Assembly (NCBI RefSeq): GCF_009932725.1
Contig: NZ_BLJU01000009.1
Location: forward strand, 124,001 to 188,000
Direction: 5' to 3'
Length of the DNA: 64,000 nt
Source: Pseudomonas yangonensis
GTDB taxonomy: Bacteria > Pseudomonadota > Gammaproteobacteria > Pseudomonadales > Pseudomonadaceae
The position numbers were made by a program, and so were the translations under genes. Below, piece after piece: positions 1 to 16,739 of this stretch. The notes below the pieces were generated by a model. That model was not told the origin of the DNA. It saw nothing but the letters and a program-made list of their open reading frames with translations, and did no database searches. Each line of letters begins with the position of its first letter. Position 1 is the stretch's first letter.

Positions 1-60
1 GGCCTGACCGCCGATCAGAGCGGAGCCCAGAACCAGTGCAGCGAGGGCGTTCTTCAACAT
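1..60 (-). CDS. YceI-family periplasmic protein, N-terminal signal peptide only (truncated by window edge)
   Basis: Only the first 20 codons are visible. They begin at an ATG at 58-60, preceded by a good AAGGAG ribosome site about ten bases upstream. The residues look like a Sec signal peptide: a lysine near the start, a hydrophobic AALVLGSALI core, and small residues at the edge. YceI proteins are small periplasmic lipid-binding lipocalin-like proteins, often encoded beside a cytochrome b561 in Pseudomonas. That neighbour lies immediately downstream here, which is the main reason for the name. The mature domain is outside the window, so the family assignment is an inference. Confidence 0.6.
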   Translation of the reverse strand, partial: MLKNALAALVLGSALIGGQA

Positions 61-122
61 GGGGGTGTTCTCCTTGCGAGGTTGTCGATCTAGTCGGGCC
101 TTGGCCCGGGTTATGAAATGCG

Positions 123-668
123 TCAGCGCCCGAACATCCGCAGCAGAGTGCTGTCGCGGTCGATGAAATGATGTTTGAGTGCGGCCAGCCCATGCACAAC
201 GGCGAAGATCACCAGGCCCCAGGCCAGGTACTCATGGACGGCACCCGCGATATCTTCCTGCTGCGCAATACCCGTCAGGGTTGCCGGCACGCTGAACAGC
301 CCGAATACCTCAATGCCACGGCCATCGGCGGTGGAGATCAGATAACCGGAGATCATCACGCCGAACAGCCCGAGGTAGAGCGCGCCATGCCCGAGCTTGG
401 AGGCCAGGCGAGTAAGCGGGCCATGGCTGCTCAGGGCCGCCGGCGCCGGGTTGAGGACACGCCAAAGCACGCGCAGCAGCATGACTGCGAACAGCACAAT
501 ACCGATGCTCTTGTGCAGGTCGGGCGCACTCTGGCGCCACGGATCGTAATAGCTGAGCCCCACCATCCAGAAGCCAAGGCCGAACAGACCGAATACGGCC
601 AGCGCGACCAGCCAGTGCAGCAGCACGCTGACCAGACCATAACGAGCAGAGGTGTTGCGCCATTGCAT
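123..668 (-). CDS. Cytochrome b561-family membrane protein
   Basis: A 181-residue integral membrane protein of the bacterial b561/YceJ type, expected to carry b heme in the inner membrane and pass electrons between quinone and periplasmic or membrane partners. Four hydrophobic helices are visible, at about residues 10-35, 53-72, 92-112 and 145-165. Candidate heme-ligand histidines are H18, H52, H94, H145 and H159, the spacing usual for four-helix b561 proteins. It lies 62 bases downstream of the yceI-like start on the same strand, so the two probably form one unit. Its physiological electron donor cannot be told from sequence. Confidence 0.9.
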   Translation of the reverse strand: MQWRNTSARYGLVSVLLHWLVALAVFGLFGLGFWMVGLSYYDPWRQSAPDLHKSIGIVLFAVMLLRVLWRVLNPAPAALSSHGPLTRLASKLGHGALYLGLFGVMISGYLISTADGRGIEVFGLFSVPATLTGIAQQEDIAGAVHEYLAWGLVIFAVVHGLAALKHHFIDRDSTLLRMFGR

Positions 669-714
669 GAGGGACTTTCCTGATCCAGATTCCGAGCAAG
701 ACTAACGGTAAATA

Positions 715-763
715 TATCGATTTAAAGCGGAAAATTTCGCTATGAAAGATCGATAAAAACGAT
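715..763. promoter_or_regulatory. AT-rich candidate operator between cytochrome b561 gene and bioA
   Basis: In the 248-base gap between two divergent genes, TATCGAT at 715-721 is mirrored by ATCGATA at 749-755, and ATCG at 749-752 pairs with CGAT at 760-763 in a LysR-like spacing. The block is far more AT-rich than its surroundings. It most likely regulates the b561 gene. No dedicated regulator is encoded nearby, so the protein that binds it is unknown. Confidence 0.35.
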
Positions 764-916
764 ATCTCATTTCGAGTTTTTTCAGGCCATCCGCTTAGCG
801 CACGCCGCCTGCGCAAAATGCCCCATCAGCGATACGGACAGCGGGTCATGCCGGATCAGCCGTGTATCCCGGACACCTTCTGGTAGGCTGTGGCGCTGGA
901 TACTGGGAGATTCTTC

Positions 917-2323
917 ATGAGCCTGAACGACCACTGGATGCAACGCGACCTTGACGTGTTGTGGCACCCCTGCACGCAGATGAAGGACCATGAGCGCCTG
1001 CCCCTGGTGGCGATCCGCAAGGCCTCCGGTGTCTGGCTGGAAGACTTCGAAGGCAAGCGCTACCTGGACGCAGTCAGCTCTTGGTGGGTGAACGTCTTCG
1101 GCCACGCCAACCCGCGCATCAACGCGCGTATCCGCGAGCAGCTGGAGAGCCTGGAGCACGTCATGCTCGCCGGCTTCACCCATCAGCCAGTCATCGAACT
1201 GTCCGAGCGCCTGGTGCAGATCACTCCGCCCGGGCTGAACAAGGTGTTCTATGCCGACAACGGCTCGTCGGGCATCGAGGTAGCGCTGAAGATGAGCTTT
1301 CACTACTGGCTCAACAACGGCCAGGCCGGCAAGAAACGCTTCGTCACCCTCACCAACAGCTACCACGGCGAAACCGTGGCGGCGATGTCGGTGGGCGACG
1401 TGTCGCTGTTCACCGACACCTACAAGGCGCTGCTGCTCGACACCATCAAGGTGCCCAGCCCCGACTGCTACCTGCGCCCCGACGGCGTGAGCTGGGAGGA
1501 GCATTCGCGCGTCATGTTCGCCCATATGGAGCAGACGCTGGCCGAGCACCACCATGAGGTTGCCGCGGTGATCGTCGAACCGCTGATCCAGGGCGCCGGC
1601 GGCATGCGCATGTACCACCCGATCTACCTCAAGCTGTTGCGCGAGGCCTGCGACCGCTATGGCGTGCACCTGATCCATGACGAAATTGCTGTCGGCTTCG
1701 GCCGCACCGGCACCCTGTTCGCCTGCGAGCAGGCCGGCATCACTCCTGACTTTCTGGTGCTGTCCAAGGCGCTGACCGGCGGCTACCTGCCAATGGCCGC
1801 GGTGCTGACCACCGACGACGTTTACGGCGCCTTCTATGACGACTACGCGACGCTGCGCGCCTTCCTTCATTCGCACACCTACACCGGTAACCCGCTGGCC
1901 TGCGCCGCCGCGCTGGCGACCCTGGATATCTTCCGTGACGACGATGTGATCGAGCGCAACAAGGCCTTGGCGGCACGCATGGCCAGCGCCACTGCGCACC
2001 TGGCCGATCACCCGCATGTCGCCGAAGTGCGCCAGACCGGCATGGCCCTGGCCATCGAGATGGTGCAGGACAAAACCGCCAGGACCGCCTACCCCTGGCA
2101 GGAACGACGCGGACTGCGTGTGTATCAGCACGCACTGGAACGCGGCGCACTGCTGCGCCCGCTTGGCAGCGTGGTGTACTTCCTGCCGCCCTACGTGATC
2201 AGTCCCGAGGAAATCGATTTCCTCGCCGAGGTGGCCAGCGAAGGCATCGATATCGCCACCCGTGAGTCGGTCAGCGTGGCGGTAGATAACAGCCACTACC
2301 CGGACCATCGCGACCCGGGCTAA
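917..2323 (+). CDS. bioA: Adenosylmethionine-8-amino-7-oxononanoate aminotransferase
   Basis: Makes 7,8-diaminopelargonic acid from KAPA in biotin synthesis, using S-adenosylmethionine as amino donor and pyridoxal phosphate as cofactor; cytoplasmic. The protein has 468 residues, a normal BioA length. It shows the N-terminal DLDVLWHPCTQM block, the HDEIAVGFGRTG cofactor motif with Asp255, and the Schiff-base lysine K284 in LSKALTGG. The ATG at 917 follows GGGAGA at a proper distance and gives the family N-terminus; the reading frame also runs back to a GTG at 890, which I do not favour. The other bio genes are not in this window. Confidence 0.96.
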   Translation: MSLNDHWMQRDLDVLWHPCTQMKDHERLPLVAIRKASGVWLEDFEGKRYLDAVSSWWVNVFGHANPRINARIREQLESLEHVMLAGFTHQPVIELSERLVQITPPGLNKVFYADNGSSGIEVALKMSFHYWLNNGQAGKKRFVTLTNSYHGETVAAMSVGDVSLFTDTYKALLLDTIKVPSPDCYLRPDGVSWEEHSRVMFAHMEQTLAEHHHEVAAVIVEPLIQGAGGMRMYHPIYLKLLREACDRYGVHLIHDEIAVGFGRTGTLFACEQAGITPDFLVLSKALTGGYLPMAAVLTTDDVYGAFYDDYATLRAFLHSHTYTGNPLACAAALATLDIFRDDDVIERNKALAARMASATAHLADHPHVAEVRQTGMALAIEMVQDKTARTAYPWQERRGLRVYQHALERGALLRPLGSVVYFLPPYVISPEEIDFLAEVASEGIDIATRESVSVAVDNSHYPDHRDPG

Positions 2324-2333
2324 AAGCGGCCAC

Positions 2334-2397
2334 AGGCTTCAGGCTACAGGCCACAGGCGATACACTCCGCCCACCTGTAGCCTGCCGCCTGAAGCCT
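2334..2397. repeat. Imperfect inverted repeat (GCTTCAGGCTACAGG type)
   Basis: The arm AGGCTTCAGGCTACAGG at 2334-2350 is mirrored at 2374-2397, with a three-base interruption in the right arm, and T residues follow. It fills most of the 80-base gap between bioA and rsmE. It resembles the short extragenic palindromes dispersed in Pseudomonas genomes and could also act as a weak terminator after bioA. Confidence 0.7.
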
Positions 2398-2403
2398 TTT
2401 CCC

Positions 2404-3123
2404 ATGCGCCTATCCCGCTTCTTTATCGATGCCCCGCTGTCCCTCGGCCAGCATGAACTGCCCGAGGCCCAGGCCCACTACATCGGCCGCGTGCTGCGCC
2501 ATGCGGCGGGCGATGCCGTACAGCTGTTCGACGGCAGCGGCCAGGAATACCTCGGCGAACTGATCGAGGTGGGCAAGAAGAGCGTGCGCGTCGAACTGCG
2601 CGAAGCCATCGCCGGGCTGAGCGAATCGCCGCTGCGTATCCATCTGGGCCAGGGCCTGTCGCGCGGCGAGCGCATGGATTGGGCGATTCAGAAAGCCACC
2701 GAGCTCGGGGCCAGCGAAATCACCCCGATCGTCTCCGCGCGCTGCGAGGTGCGCCTGAAGGACGAACGCGCCGACAAGCGCATGGCCCATTGGCGTCAGG
2801 TGGCGATCAGCGCCTGCGAGCAATGCGGCCGTTCGGTGCTGCCGGTGATCCACGCGCCGCTGGAACTGAACGCCTGGCTGCAGCAGATCGAAGCCGACCT
2901 GAAACTGGTATTGCACCCGGTCGCCGAACCCTGGGTCGGCCATGTCCCGCCGCGCTCACTGGCGTTTTTGATCGGCCCCGAAGGCGGTTTGAGCGATGCA
3001 GAGGTGGATCAGGCCAGGCAGTCTGGCTTCCATGCCGCCCGCCTTGGACCGCGCGTTTTGCGCACCGAAACGGCTCCAGTGGTCGCTTTGAGTGTCGCTC
3101 AGCAGCTCTGGGGAGACCTGTAG
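2404..3123 (+). CDS. rsmE: 16S rRNA (uracil-1498-N3) methyltransferase
   Basis: Methylates U1498 of 16S rRNA in the assembled 30S subunit. It has 239 residues, typical for RsmE: an N-terminal PUA-like RNA-binding part (about 1-75) and a C-terminal SPOUT methyltransferase fold. The SPOUT trefoil-knot signatures are clear: LIGPEGG near 189-195 and LRTETAP near 219-225. The gene follows bioA directly, as in other pseudomonads. The start is the first ATG and aligns with the family N-terminus MRLSRFF. Confidence 0.95.
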   Translation: MRLSRFFIDAPLSLGQHELPEAQAHYIGRVLRHAAGDAVQLFDGSGQEYLGELIEVGKKSVRVELREAIAGLSESPLRIHLGQGLSRGERMDWAIQKATELGASEITPIVSARCEVRLKDERADKRMAHWRQVAISACEQCGRSVLPVIHAPLELNAWLQQIEADLKLVLHPVAEPWVGHVPPRSLAFLIGPEGGLSDAEVDQARQSGFHAARLGPRVLRTETAPVVALSVAQQLWGDL

Positions 3124-3334
3124 GCGAAAAATGTCGCCTTAGCGTAACTAAATGTGACCTCAAGAGATTGCAAGACGGGCAGTCTTTGTCATGCTCTGCG
3201 CGCCGCACGCGCGACCCGCTCACCAGCGACCCGCGCGCGGCCGAGGCCGGCGCCCCGCAGCGTCGTTCTCTTCCAATAACAAACAACGGGCCTCGGCACC
3301 GCCCAAAAGGCGGCCGCATGCCCAGGAGCATTGC

Positions 3335-4807
3335 ATGAACGAACTGGTCTCGACCCTAAACGGTCTGGTCTGGAGCCCGGCGCTGATCTATCTATGTCTC
3401 GGCGTTGGTCTCTACTTCTCCCTGCGCGGCCGCTTCCTCCAGGTTCGCCACTTCAAAGAAATGATTCGCCTGATGTTCACCGGCAAGACCGACGAGCATG
3501 GCATCACCTCCTTCCAGGCTCTGACCATGACCCTCGCCGGTCGTGTCGGTACCGGCAACATCGCCGGTGTGGCCACCGCGATCACCTTCGGTGGTCCGGG
3601 TGCCGTGTTCTGGATGTGGATGGTCGCCTTCCTCGGCGCCAGCTCGGCGTTCGTCGAGTCGACCCTCGGTCAGGTGTACAAGGAAAAGCTCAACGGTGAG
3701 TACCGCGGCGGCCCGGCCTTCTACATCGAGCGCGGCCTGGGTCTGAAATGGTACGCCTGGCTGTTCGCCATCGTCACCGTATTCGCCTGCGGCCTGCTGC
3801 TGCCGGGCGTACAGGCCAATTCCATCGCCTCCAGCGTCAACACCGCATTCGGCATCGACCCGAACGTCACCGCCGCCGTGCTGGCCGTGCTGATCGGCCT
3901 GATCATCTTCGGTGGCGTCAAGCGTATCGCCCACTTCACTCAGGTGGTCGTACCGTTCATGGCGCTGGGCTACATCCTGGTAGCGCTGGTGATCATCCTG
4001 CTGAACATCACTCAGCTGCCGGAAGTCGTGATGCTGATCGTCAAGAGCGCCTTCGGCCTTGAGGCCGGCTTCGGCGCCATCGTCGGCCTGGCCATCCAGT
4101 GGGGCGTCAAGCGCGGCGTGTACTCCAACGAAGCCGGTCAGGGTACCGGTCCGCACGCCTCGTCCGCCGCCGCCGTCAGCCACCCGGCCAAGCAGGGCCT
4201 GGTTCAGGGCTTCTCGGTCTACATCGACACCCTGTTCGTCTGCTCCGCCACCGCCTTCATGCTGCTGATCACCGGTCAGTACAACGTCCAGGCACCCGAT
4301 GGCAGCGCGATGTTCACCGGTATCGCCGGCGTCGCCGCAGGCCCGGGTTACGTACAGACTGCGATGGAAAACATGATGCCCGGCTTCGGCAATGCCTTCG
4401 TCGCCATCGCCCTGTTCTTCTTCGCCTTCACCACCATCCTCGCGTACTACTACATCGCCGAGACCAACATTGCCTACATCAACCGCAAGGTGAAGCGCCC
4501 CATCCTCACCCTGCTGCTGAAGTTCGGCATCATCGCGGCTACAGTCTACGGCACCGTGCACACCGCAACCTTCGCCTGGGATCTGGGCGACCTGGGTGTG
4601 GGCCTGATGGCCTGGCTGAACATCATCGCCATCCTGCTGATGCACAAGGTTGCCTACAAGTGCCTGAAGGACTACGAGCAGCAGTTGGACGAGGGCAAGG
4701 ATCCGGTGTTCAATCCGGAGAAACTCGGCATCACCAATGCCGATTACTGGACCTCGGAAGAAAACCTGACTGCGAACAAGACCGAAGCGCAGCAACCGCA
4801 GCGCTGA
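3335..4807 (+). CDS. Alanine/glycine:cation symporter family (AGCS) transporter
   Basis: A 490-residue inner-membrane amino acid carrier of the AGCS (DagA/AlsT) family, expected to import alanine or glycine with sodium. The signature GRVGTGNIAG lies at about 69-78, followed by the conserved FGGPGAVFWMW segment, the QGTGPHASSAAA block, and about eleven hydrophobic helices. The ATG at 3335 has CAGGAG upstream and gives the usual short N-terminus; the open frame begins earlier, but that extension is arginine- and proline-rich and does not look coding. A strong terminator follows. The exact substrate cannot be read from sequence. Confidence 0.92.
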   Translation: MNELVSTLNGLVWSPALIYLCLGVGLYFSLRGRFLQVRHFKEMIRLMFTGKTDEHGITSFQALTMTLAGRVGTGNIAGVATAITFGGPGAVFWMWMVAFLGASSAFVESTLGQVYKEKLNGEYRGGPAFYIERGLGLKWYAWLFAIVTVFACGLLLPGVQANSIASSVNTAFGIDPNVTAAVLAVLIGLIIFGGVKRIAHFTQVVVPFMALGYILVALVIILLNITQLPEVVMLIVKSAFGLEAGFGAIVGLAIQWGVKRGVYSNEAGQGTGPHASSAAAVSHPAKQGLVQGFSVYIDTLFVCSATAFMLLITGQYNVQAPDGSAMFTGIAGVAAGPGYVQTAMENMMPGFGNAFVAIALFFFAFTTILAYYYIAETNIAYINRKVKRPILTLLLKFGIIAATVYGTVHTATFAWDLGDLGVGLMAWLNIIAILLMHKVAYKCLKDYEQQLDEGKDPVFNPEKLGITNADYWTSEENLTANKTEAQQPQR

Positions 4808-4825
4808 TAGCCTGACAGCAGTAGC

Positions 4826-4856
4826 GAAAAAGCCCCGGCAATGCCGGGGCTTTTTC
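4826..4856. terminator. Bidirectional intrinsic terminator between the AGCS gene and chpC
   Basis: A perfect hairpin, AAAAAGCCCCGGC / GCCGGGGCTTTTT with an AAT loop. It has an A run on one side and a T run on the other, so it can end transcription from both convergent genes. Confidence 0.95.
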
Positions 4857-4885
4857 ATGGGCGCTCGCCTGAGCGCAGGATTACG

Positions 4886-5356
4886 TCAGATCAGGCCGGC
4901 ATCGGCGAGCAGTTGCTCCAGTGCCGCCAGATCCGGAATACGCACAACATCGTCACCGACGCGTGCGGCGCCCAGCTCCAGCGGCGCCAGTTCGACATCG
5001 GCCGCCGGCAGGTCACTGCCGACTTTCAGCGAACGCGGAATACCCTGCACCAACAGAGCGATGAACTTGACCTTGGGCCGACCACCCAGGGCGTTGATCA
5101 CCGCCACGCGGGCACCGCTGGCGACCTGCGCCTGGCCACCGCTGGCAGCCTCGAAGGACAGTAGCGGCAAACGCAGATCGCGCCAGGCAATCTGGCCGAG
5201 AAACCAGTCGGGTGTGCCCTCGCTGACTTGCGGGGCACGATAGGGAATCAGTTCCGCCACCGCCACGTTGGGCAGCAGCAGGGTGCGGTCGGCCAGAGGC
5301 ACCAGCAGGCCGGTTAGACCGGCGGCGGTGTTCTGGGTGGCGACGGCTTGGCTCAT
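4886..5356 (-). CDS. chpC: CheW-like chemotaxis coupling protein ChpC
   Basis: A 156-residue single CheW-domain protein. It is the second coupling protein of the Pil-Chp type IV pilus chemosensory system, thought to link additional receptors to the ChpA kinase. The CheW pattern is visible: a LLVPLADRTLLLPN strand pair near the N-terminus, the LGQIAWRDLRLPLL stretch near residues 53-66, and a C-terminal helix. It lies 10 bases downstream of chpB in the same operon. In PAO1 chpD and chpE follow, but here the operon ends at the convergent terminator after chpC. Confidence 0.92.
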   Translation of the reverse strand: MSQAVATQNTAAGLTGLLVPLADRTLLLPNVAVAELIPYRAPQVSEGTPDWFLGQIAWRDLRLPLLSFEAASGGQAQVASGARVAVINALGGRPKVKFIALLVQGIPRSLKVGSDLPAADVELAPLELGAARVGDDVVRIPDLAALEQLLADAGLI

Positions 5357-5366
5357 TGAAACGTCC

Positions 5367-6382
5367 TCAACTGCAATGTTCGGCGAGGTGATTGACCAGG
5401 GCCACGGCCAGCTCGCGCGGGTCGGCGCTGAAGCTGCTGTAGCCGCCCTCGCGCAGGCTGTCCGGCATGCTCGGGCTGGCGCAGCTGTCGGCGCGCTGAG
5501 TCCAGATCACCCCGCCCTGGCGTTTGACGTAGGCGGCGGCGGCACTGCCATCGCTGCCCATGCCACTGAACGCGATGACGCCGCACTGGGCACCGAACTG
5601 CTGTGCCAGGTTGAGCATCATCTGATCGATGGAAGGGCTGTAGGGCTCCGGCCAGCCGCGCTCGGCAATCTGCATCGCGCCGTCGTCGGCAAAGCCCAGC
5701 TCGCGGGTGATCGGTACCACCACTACCTCGCCGCAACGCACCGGATCGCCCTGGCGCGCCGTGTTGACGTGCCACTGACTGTGGCGACCGACCGCCTGCG
5801 GCAACGCCGCCTCGAAACTGGCGTCGATGTGCTGGGCATAGATAAACCCAATGGGCAGGCCGCCCGGCAGCGCATCGAGGAAGGCCTTGACCGCCGCAGG
5901 GCCGCCCAGCGAGGCCGCCAGCAGCCATACCTGACGTGCCGGCTCGCCGGCTTTCAGCGGGGTGTTGGCCAGCGCCTGCGGCAGTTCCAGGCGTGCAGGG
6001 CGCTGCGCCTCATCGAGCAGCGCCTGCAGGCTGGGCCCGACCGCCTGGGTCGGATCGCCGACCAGACGCTTGAGTTTGCCGAACAGGCTGCGCTCCCAAC
6101 GCGGGTAGTTTTCCGAATGACGCTCGGGCGCGTGGCCTTCGCCGAACAGCACCGGGGCGCTGGCGCGCTCCAGCAGGCTGTCGACCAGCGGCGAATCTTC
6201 CGACTGCGCCAGGTCTACCAGCCACAGGTCGGTGTCGCAGGCTGCCAGTGCCTGCTCGTCAAGGCGTGCCGGGTCGCTGTTGAGCACCACCTGATAGCCG
6301 CCACCGGCCAATGCCTGCTGCAGCACGTGGCGCTGCAGCGAGGTGTCGGCGATTACTGCGATACGCGCGGAGGATTTTTCCG

Positions 6383-6386
<4 letters not shown>
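5367..6386 (-). CDS. chpB: Chemoreceptor glutamate methylesterase ChpB
   Basis: A CheB-type methylesterase of 339 residues that removes methyl groups from PilJ, opposing PilK. The C-terminal esterase domain (about 150-335) keeps the catalytic triad: S159 in ASLGG, H186 in AQHID, D279 in GMGSDG. The N-terminal 120 residues look like a receiver remnant that lacks the usual acidic pocket and phospho-acceptor motif, so control by phosphorylation is doubtful. Its start codon overlaps the chpA stop by 4 bases, indicating translational coupling. Confidence 0.94.
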
Positions 6387-13675
<7,289 letters not shown>

Positions 13676-13700
13676 AGCCACTCCACTCATAAACTTGGCC

Positions 13701-14579
13701 TTATCCCTTGCGGGTAAACGCCAGAACTCGCTCGTCAGGCACCGGCACCAGTTGCGGGTGCTGCCAACCGGCTACTTCGCCCACGCCCACGACCAGCAGG
13801 CCACCCGGCGCCAGGCTCTCGGCCAGGCGGTTGAGGATGTCGCGGCGACGCCAGCGGCGGAAATAGATCAGCAAGTTCTGGCAGAAAATCACGTCCATGC
13901 CGGACATCGGCGCCTTGGCCAGTTCCAGCACATTGAGCCGGGCGCAGCACACGCGCGCCGCCAGGCTCGGTACCACCTTGAAACGTCCATCGGCCTGCGC
14001 AAGAAAGTAGCGCTCGCGCAGTTCGTCATTCACCTGCTCCAGACGCCGCACCGAATAGCACGCCTCGCGCGCCTTGCTCAGTGCTCCCTGACTGATATCC
14101 GTACCGGTCACTGCGAAATGCTCGGGCAATTCGCTGCCCTGCAGGGCCTCGGCGGCCAGAATCGCCAGCGAATAAGGCTCCTCACCACTGGAGCAGCCCA
14201 CGCTCCAGAACTCCCAGGGTTTGCTCAGACCTGCCGCCAGACGTTCCTGCAGGTACTGCGAGAGCACCTCGAAGGAAGGCGGATGACGGAAGAAACGGGT
14301 TTCCTGCACGGTCAGTCGATCCAGCAGGGTCGACCACTCCACCGCGCCACGCGGACCGTCGGTAACCTGACGGTAGTAGCTGGCGTAATCCTCGACGCCC
14401 AGTTCGCGCATGCGCGCACTCAGGTTGGTCTGCAGGAATGCGCGCCGCTGCTCGCTGATCACCACACCGGTACGCGCCTCAAGCAGCGTCTGCCAGTCGT
14501 GGAAATCGGCTTGCGACATATCGGTCACCGGGCGCAATGCCCAAACGCCCGCTGACTGCATACCTTCGCCCTGGGTCAT
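13701..14579 (-). CDS. pilK: Chemoreceptor methyltransferase PilK (CheR family)
   Basis: A 292-residue S-adenosylmethionine-dependent methyltransferase that methylates glutamates on PilJ. The CheR N-terminal helical domain is present, followed by LTVQETRFFRHP at 89-100, the SAM-binding segment FWSVGCSSGEEPYSLA around 124-139, and a later acidic motif TGTDIS. It sits between pilJ and chpA on the same strand, a few tens of bases from each. Ribosome-binding signals at the first ATG are weak; ATGs at codons 7 and 21 are alternatives. Confidence 0.94.
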   Translation of the reverse strand: MTQGEGMQSAGVWALRPVTDMSQADFHDWQTLLEARTGVVISEQRRAFLQTNLSARMRELGVEDYASYYRQVTDGPRGAVEWSTLLDRLTVQETRFFRHPPSFEVLSQYLQERLAAGLSKPWEFWSVGCSSGEEPYSLAILAAEALQGSELPEHFAVTGTDISQGALSKAREACYSVRRLEQVNDELRERYFLAQADGRFKVVPSLAARVCCARLNVLELAKAPMSGMDVIFCQNLLIYFRRWRRRDILNRLAESLAPGGLLVVGVGEVAGWQHPQLVPVPDERVLAFTRKG

Positions 14580-14621
14580 GGCTGTGATGCGGAGGCTGCA
14601 GCCAGCCTCCGCGCTCCTTTA

Positions 14622-16658
14622 TCAGGCGTCTGGCAGGGTGAAGCCGGACACCGACTTGCGCATCTCGCTGGCCATCTTGGCCAGGTTACCAATGCTCTTG
14701 GCGGTGGCGGTGGTACCCGAGGACGTCTGCGAGGTGATCTCCTGGATCACGTTCATGGTGTTGGAAATGTGGCCGGCCGAAGAGGCCTGCTGACGGGCGG
14801 CGTTGGAAATGTTCTGGATGAGGGCCGCGAGGGTCTTCGATACCTTCTCGATCTCTTCCAGTGCCACACCGGCGTCCTGCGCCAGGCGGGCACCGCGCAC
14901 CACTTCGGAAGTCGTCTGCTCCATGGAGATAACGGCTTCGTTGGTGTCGGTCTGAATGGTTTTTACCAGCGCCTCGATCTGCTTGGTCGCCGCCGAGGAA
15001 CGTTCTGCGAGGCGTTGTACCTCGTCCGCTACCACGGCGAAGCCGCGGCCCGCATCACCGGCCATGGACGCCTGGATCGCGGCGTTCAGTGCGAGGATGT
15101 TGGTCTGGTCGGCAATGTCGTTAATCAGGCTTACGATGTCACCGATCTCCTGGGACGATTCACCGAGGCGCTTGATCCGCTTCGAGGTATCCTGGATCTG
15201 CTCACGGATGTTATCCATGCCGGTGATGGTGTTGTGTACGACCTCGTTGCCCTTGTTGGCGATGGCTACGGAACGTTCCGCTACCGCGGAGGATTCCGAG
15301 GCGTTCGCCGATACCTGGTCAATCGACACGGCCATCTCGTTGATCGCCGCGGAGGCACCGGCGATTTCCTGCGCCTGGTGCTCGGACGCTTCGGCCAGGT
15401 GCATCGCCGTGGCCTGGGTTTCCTGGGCCGCACCGGCTACCTGAACGGCGGTCAGGTTGATGGTCGCCACCAGGTCGCGCAGCTGGTCGATGGAGTAGTT
15501 GATGGAGTCGGCAATGGCACCGGTGAAGTCTTCGGTTACCGTCGCAGCCACGGTCAGGTCACCGTCGGCGAGGTCGGCGATTTCATCGAGCAGACGCAGA
15601 ATCGCTGCCTGGTTACGTTCGTTCTTCTCGGCGGTTTCGGCCAGACGACGGTTGGTTTCACGCACCATCACCAGACCGATGAGAATGATCGAACCCAGCG
15701 CCAGAGCACCCAGCACATAGCCGAACAGGGTGTTGAGCGCACGGCCGTCGGCCAGATCCTCGAAGCCCCCAGCCAGATCGGACGCCTTGTCCAGCAGGGT
15801 CTGCGACACGGTGAAGATCGAGTTCGCCGATTCACGCACCTGGAACAGTTCCGGCGAGGTCTCGAGAATCTCGTCCACCGAACCGGATACGAATTCGAAC
15901 AGTTCGGAAATCTCGGCCAGACGTTCGAGGGCTTCCTCGTCGGTGACCTGGCTGATTTCCATTGCCGCGTTGCCTTCGAGCATCGCCGCCAGTACACGAC
16001 CGAACAGGCTGGCATCACGACCGAACATGTCGGCGGCCTGTACCGAGTCTTCGTCACCGGCCAGTACCTTGTTCACCGAACCGAGGATACGTTCAGCCAG
16101 CAGCGACTGACGCTGGGCCACGGAAACCTGGGCGGCCGGCGCACCGCTTTCCAGCAGGATGTCGACCACTTCCTCGTACTCGACCTGCAGCTGCGGAATG
16201 GTTTCCGCCAGGGTGGCGGCTACCTGGTGCAGCGACAGTACGGTCTGCTCGCTGGCGAGAATGGCGTCGGTGTTCTGCCGCAGATTATCCCAGTCCTGCT
16301 GTACCGCCGCCATCTGCGCCTGCACCGACTCCGGCGCCGGCGGCAAACCGCTGCTGGCGTCACCATCGGTCAGGTAGCCCCAGCGCTGCTGGAAGTCGTT
16401 GCGTGCATCGCGCAACAGACCGAAGGCTTCGGCAGTACCCGCCGCCGCTTCCGTGGCGTTCTTGGCGATACGCTGGGACAGCACGCGCAGCTCACCGGAG
16501 TGACTGATGTACTCGGTATCGTAGTTGGACTGGGTGTTGATGTAGGCGAAGTTCGCGAACAACAGCACGATGGAAACGATAAGCACGACGAACAGCGCTG
16601 CGATCAGCGTACTGCTGCGTGCCCCCGCCAATAAATTGCCTGCATTGAGTTTTTTCAT
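14622..16658 (-). CDS. pilJ: Methyl-accepting chemoreceptor PilJ
   Basis: A 678-residue transmembrane chemoreceptor of the Pil-Chp system. TM1 is at about residues 16-38 and TM2 at about 309-333, flanking a periplasmic region with two PilJ-type helical modules. A HAMP region and a long cytoplasmic coiled coil follow. The kinase-contact hairpin tip (about 490-550) has the diagnostic variant [19 protein letters not shown]. The start is placed at MKKLNAGN (ATG 16656-16658); the upstream in-frame extension is glycine- and proline-rich and does not resemble PilJ. Confidence 0.95.
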   Translation of the reverse strand: MKKLNAGNLLAGARSSTLIAALFVVLIVSIVLLFANFAYINTQSNYDTEYISHSGELRVLSQRIAKNATEAAAGTAEAFGLLRDARNDFQQRWGYLTDGDASSGLPPAPESVQAQMAAVQQDWDNLRQNTDAILASEQTVLSLHQVAATLAETIPQLQVEYEEVVDILLESGAPAAQVSVAQRQSLLAERILGSVNKVLAGDEDSVQAADMFGRDASLFGRVLAAMLEGNAAMEISQVTDEEALERLAEISELFEFVSGSVDEILETSPELFQVRESANSIFTVSQTLLDKASDLAGGFEDLADGRALNTLFGYVLGALALGSIILIGLVMVRETNRRLAETAEKNERNQAAILRLLDEIADLADGDLTVAATVTEDFTGAIADSINYSIDQLRDLVATINLTAVQVAGAAQETQATAMHLAEASEHQAQEIAGASAAINEMAVSIDQVSANASESSAVAERSVAIANKGNEVVHNTITGMDNIREQIQDTSKRIKRLGESSQEIGDIVSLINDIADQTNILALNAAIQASMAGDAGRGFAVVADEVQRLAERSSAATKQIEALVKTIQTDTNEAVISMEQTTSEVVRGARLAQDAGVALEEIEKVSKTLAALIQNISNAARQQASSAGHISNTMNVIQEITSQTSSGTTATAKSIGNLAKMASEMRKSVSGFTLPDA

Positions 16659-16739
16659 TATCTGGCCCCCGCCTGGACCGACCGCACTAGGGTTCCCATG
16701 TAACGCCAAAGAGCCGGAAGAACCGACCCAACCGAAAAT

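Noticed and set aside
3392..4858. 488-codon minus-strand frame opposite the symporter gene
   Set aside because: Shadow frame rich in Asp, Gly and Gln; the plus strand has the AGCS signature.
14769..16634. 621-codon plus-strand frame opposite pilJ
   Set aside because: Antisense shadow with an improbable Gly/Arg/Val composition.
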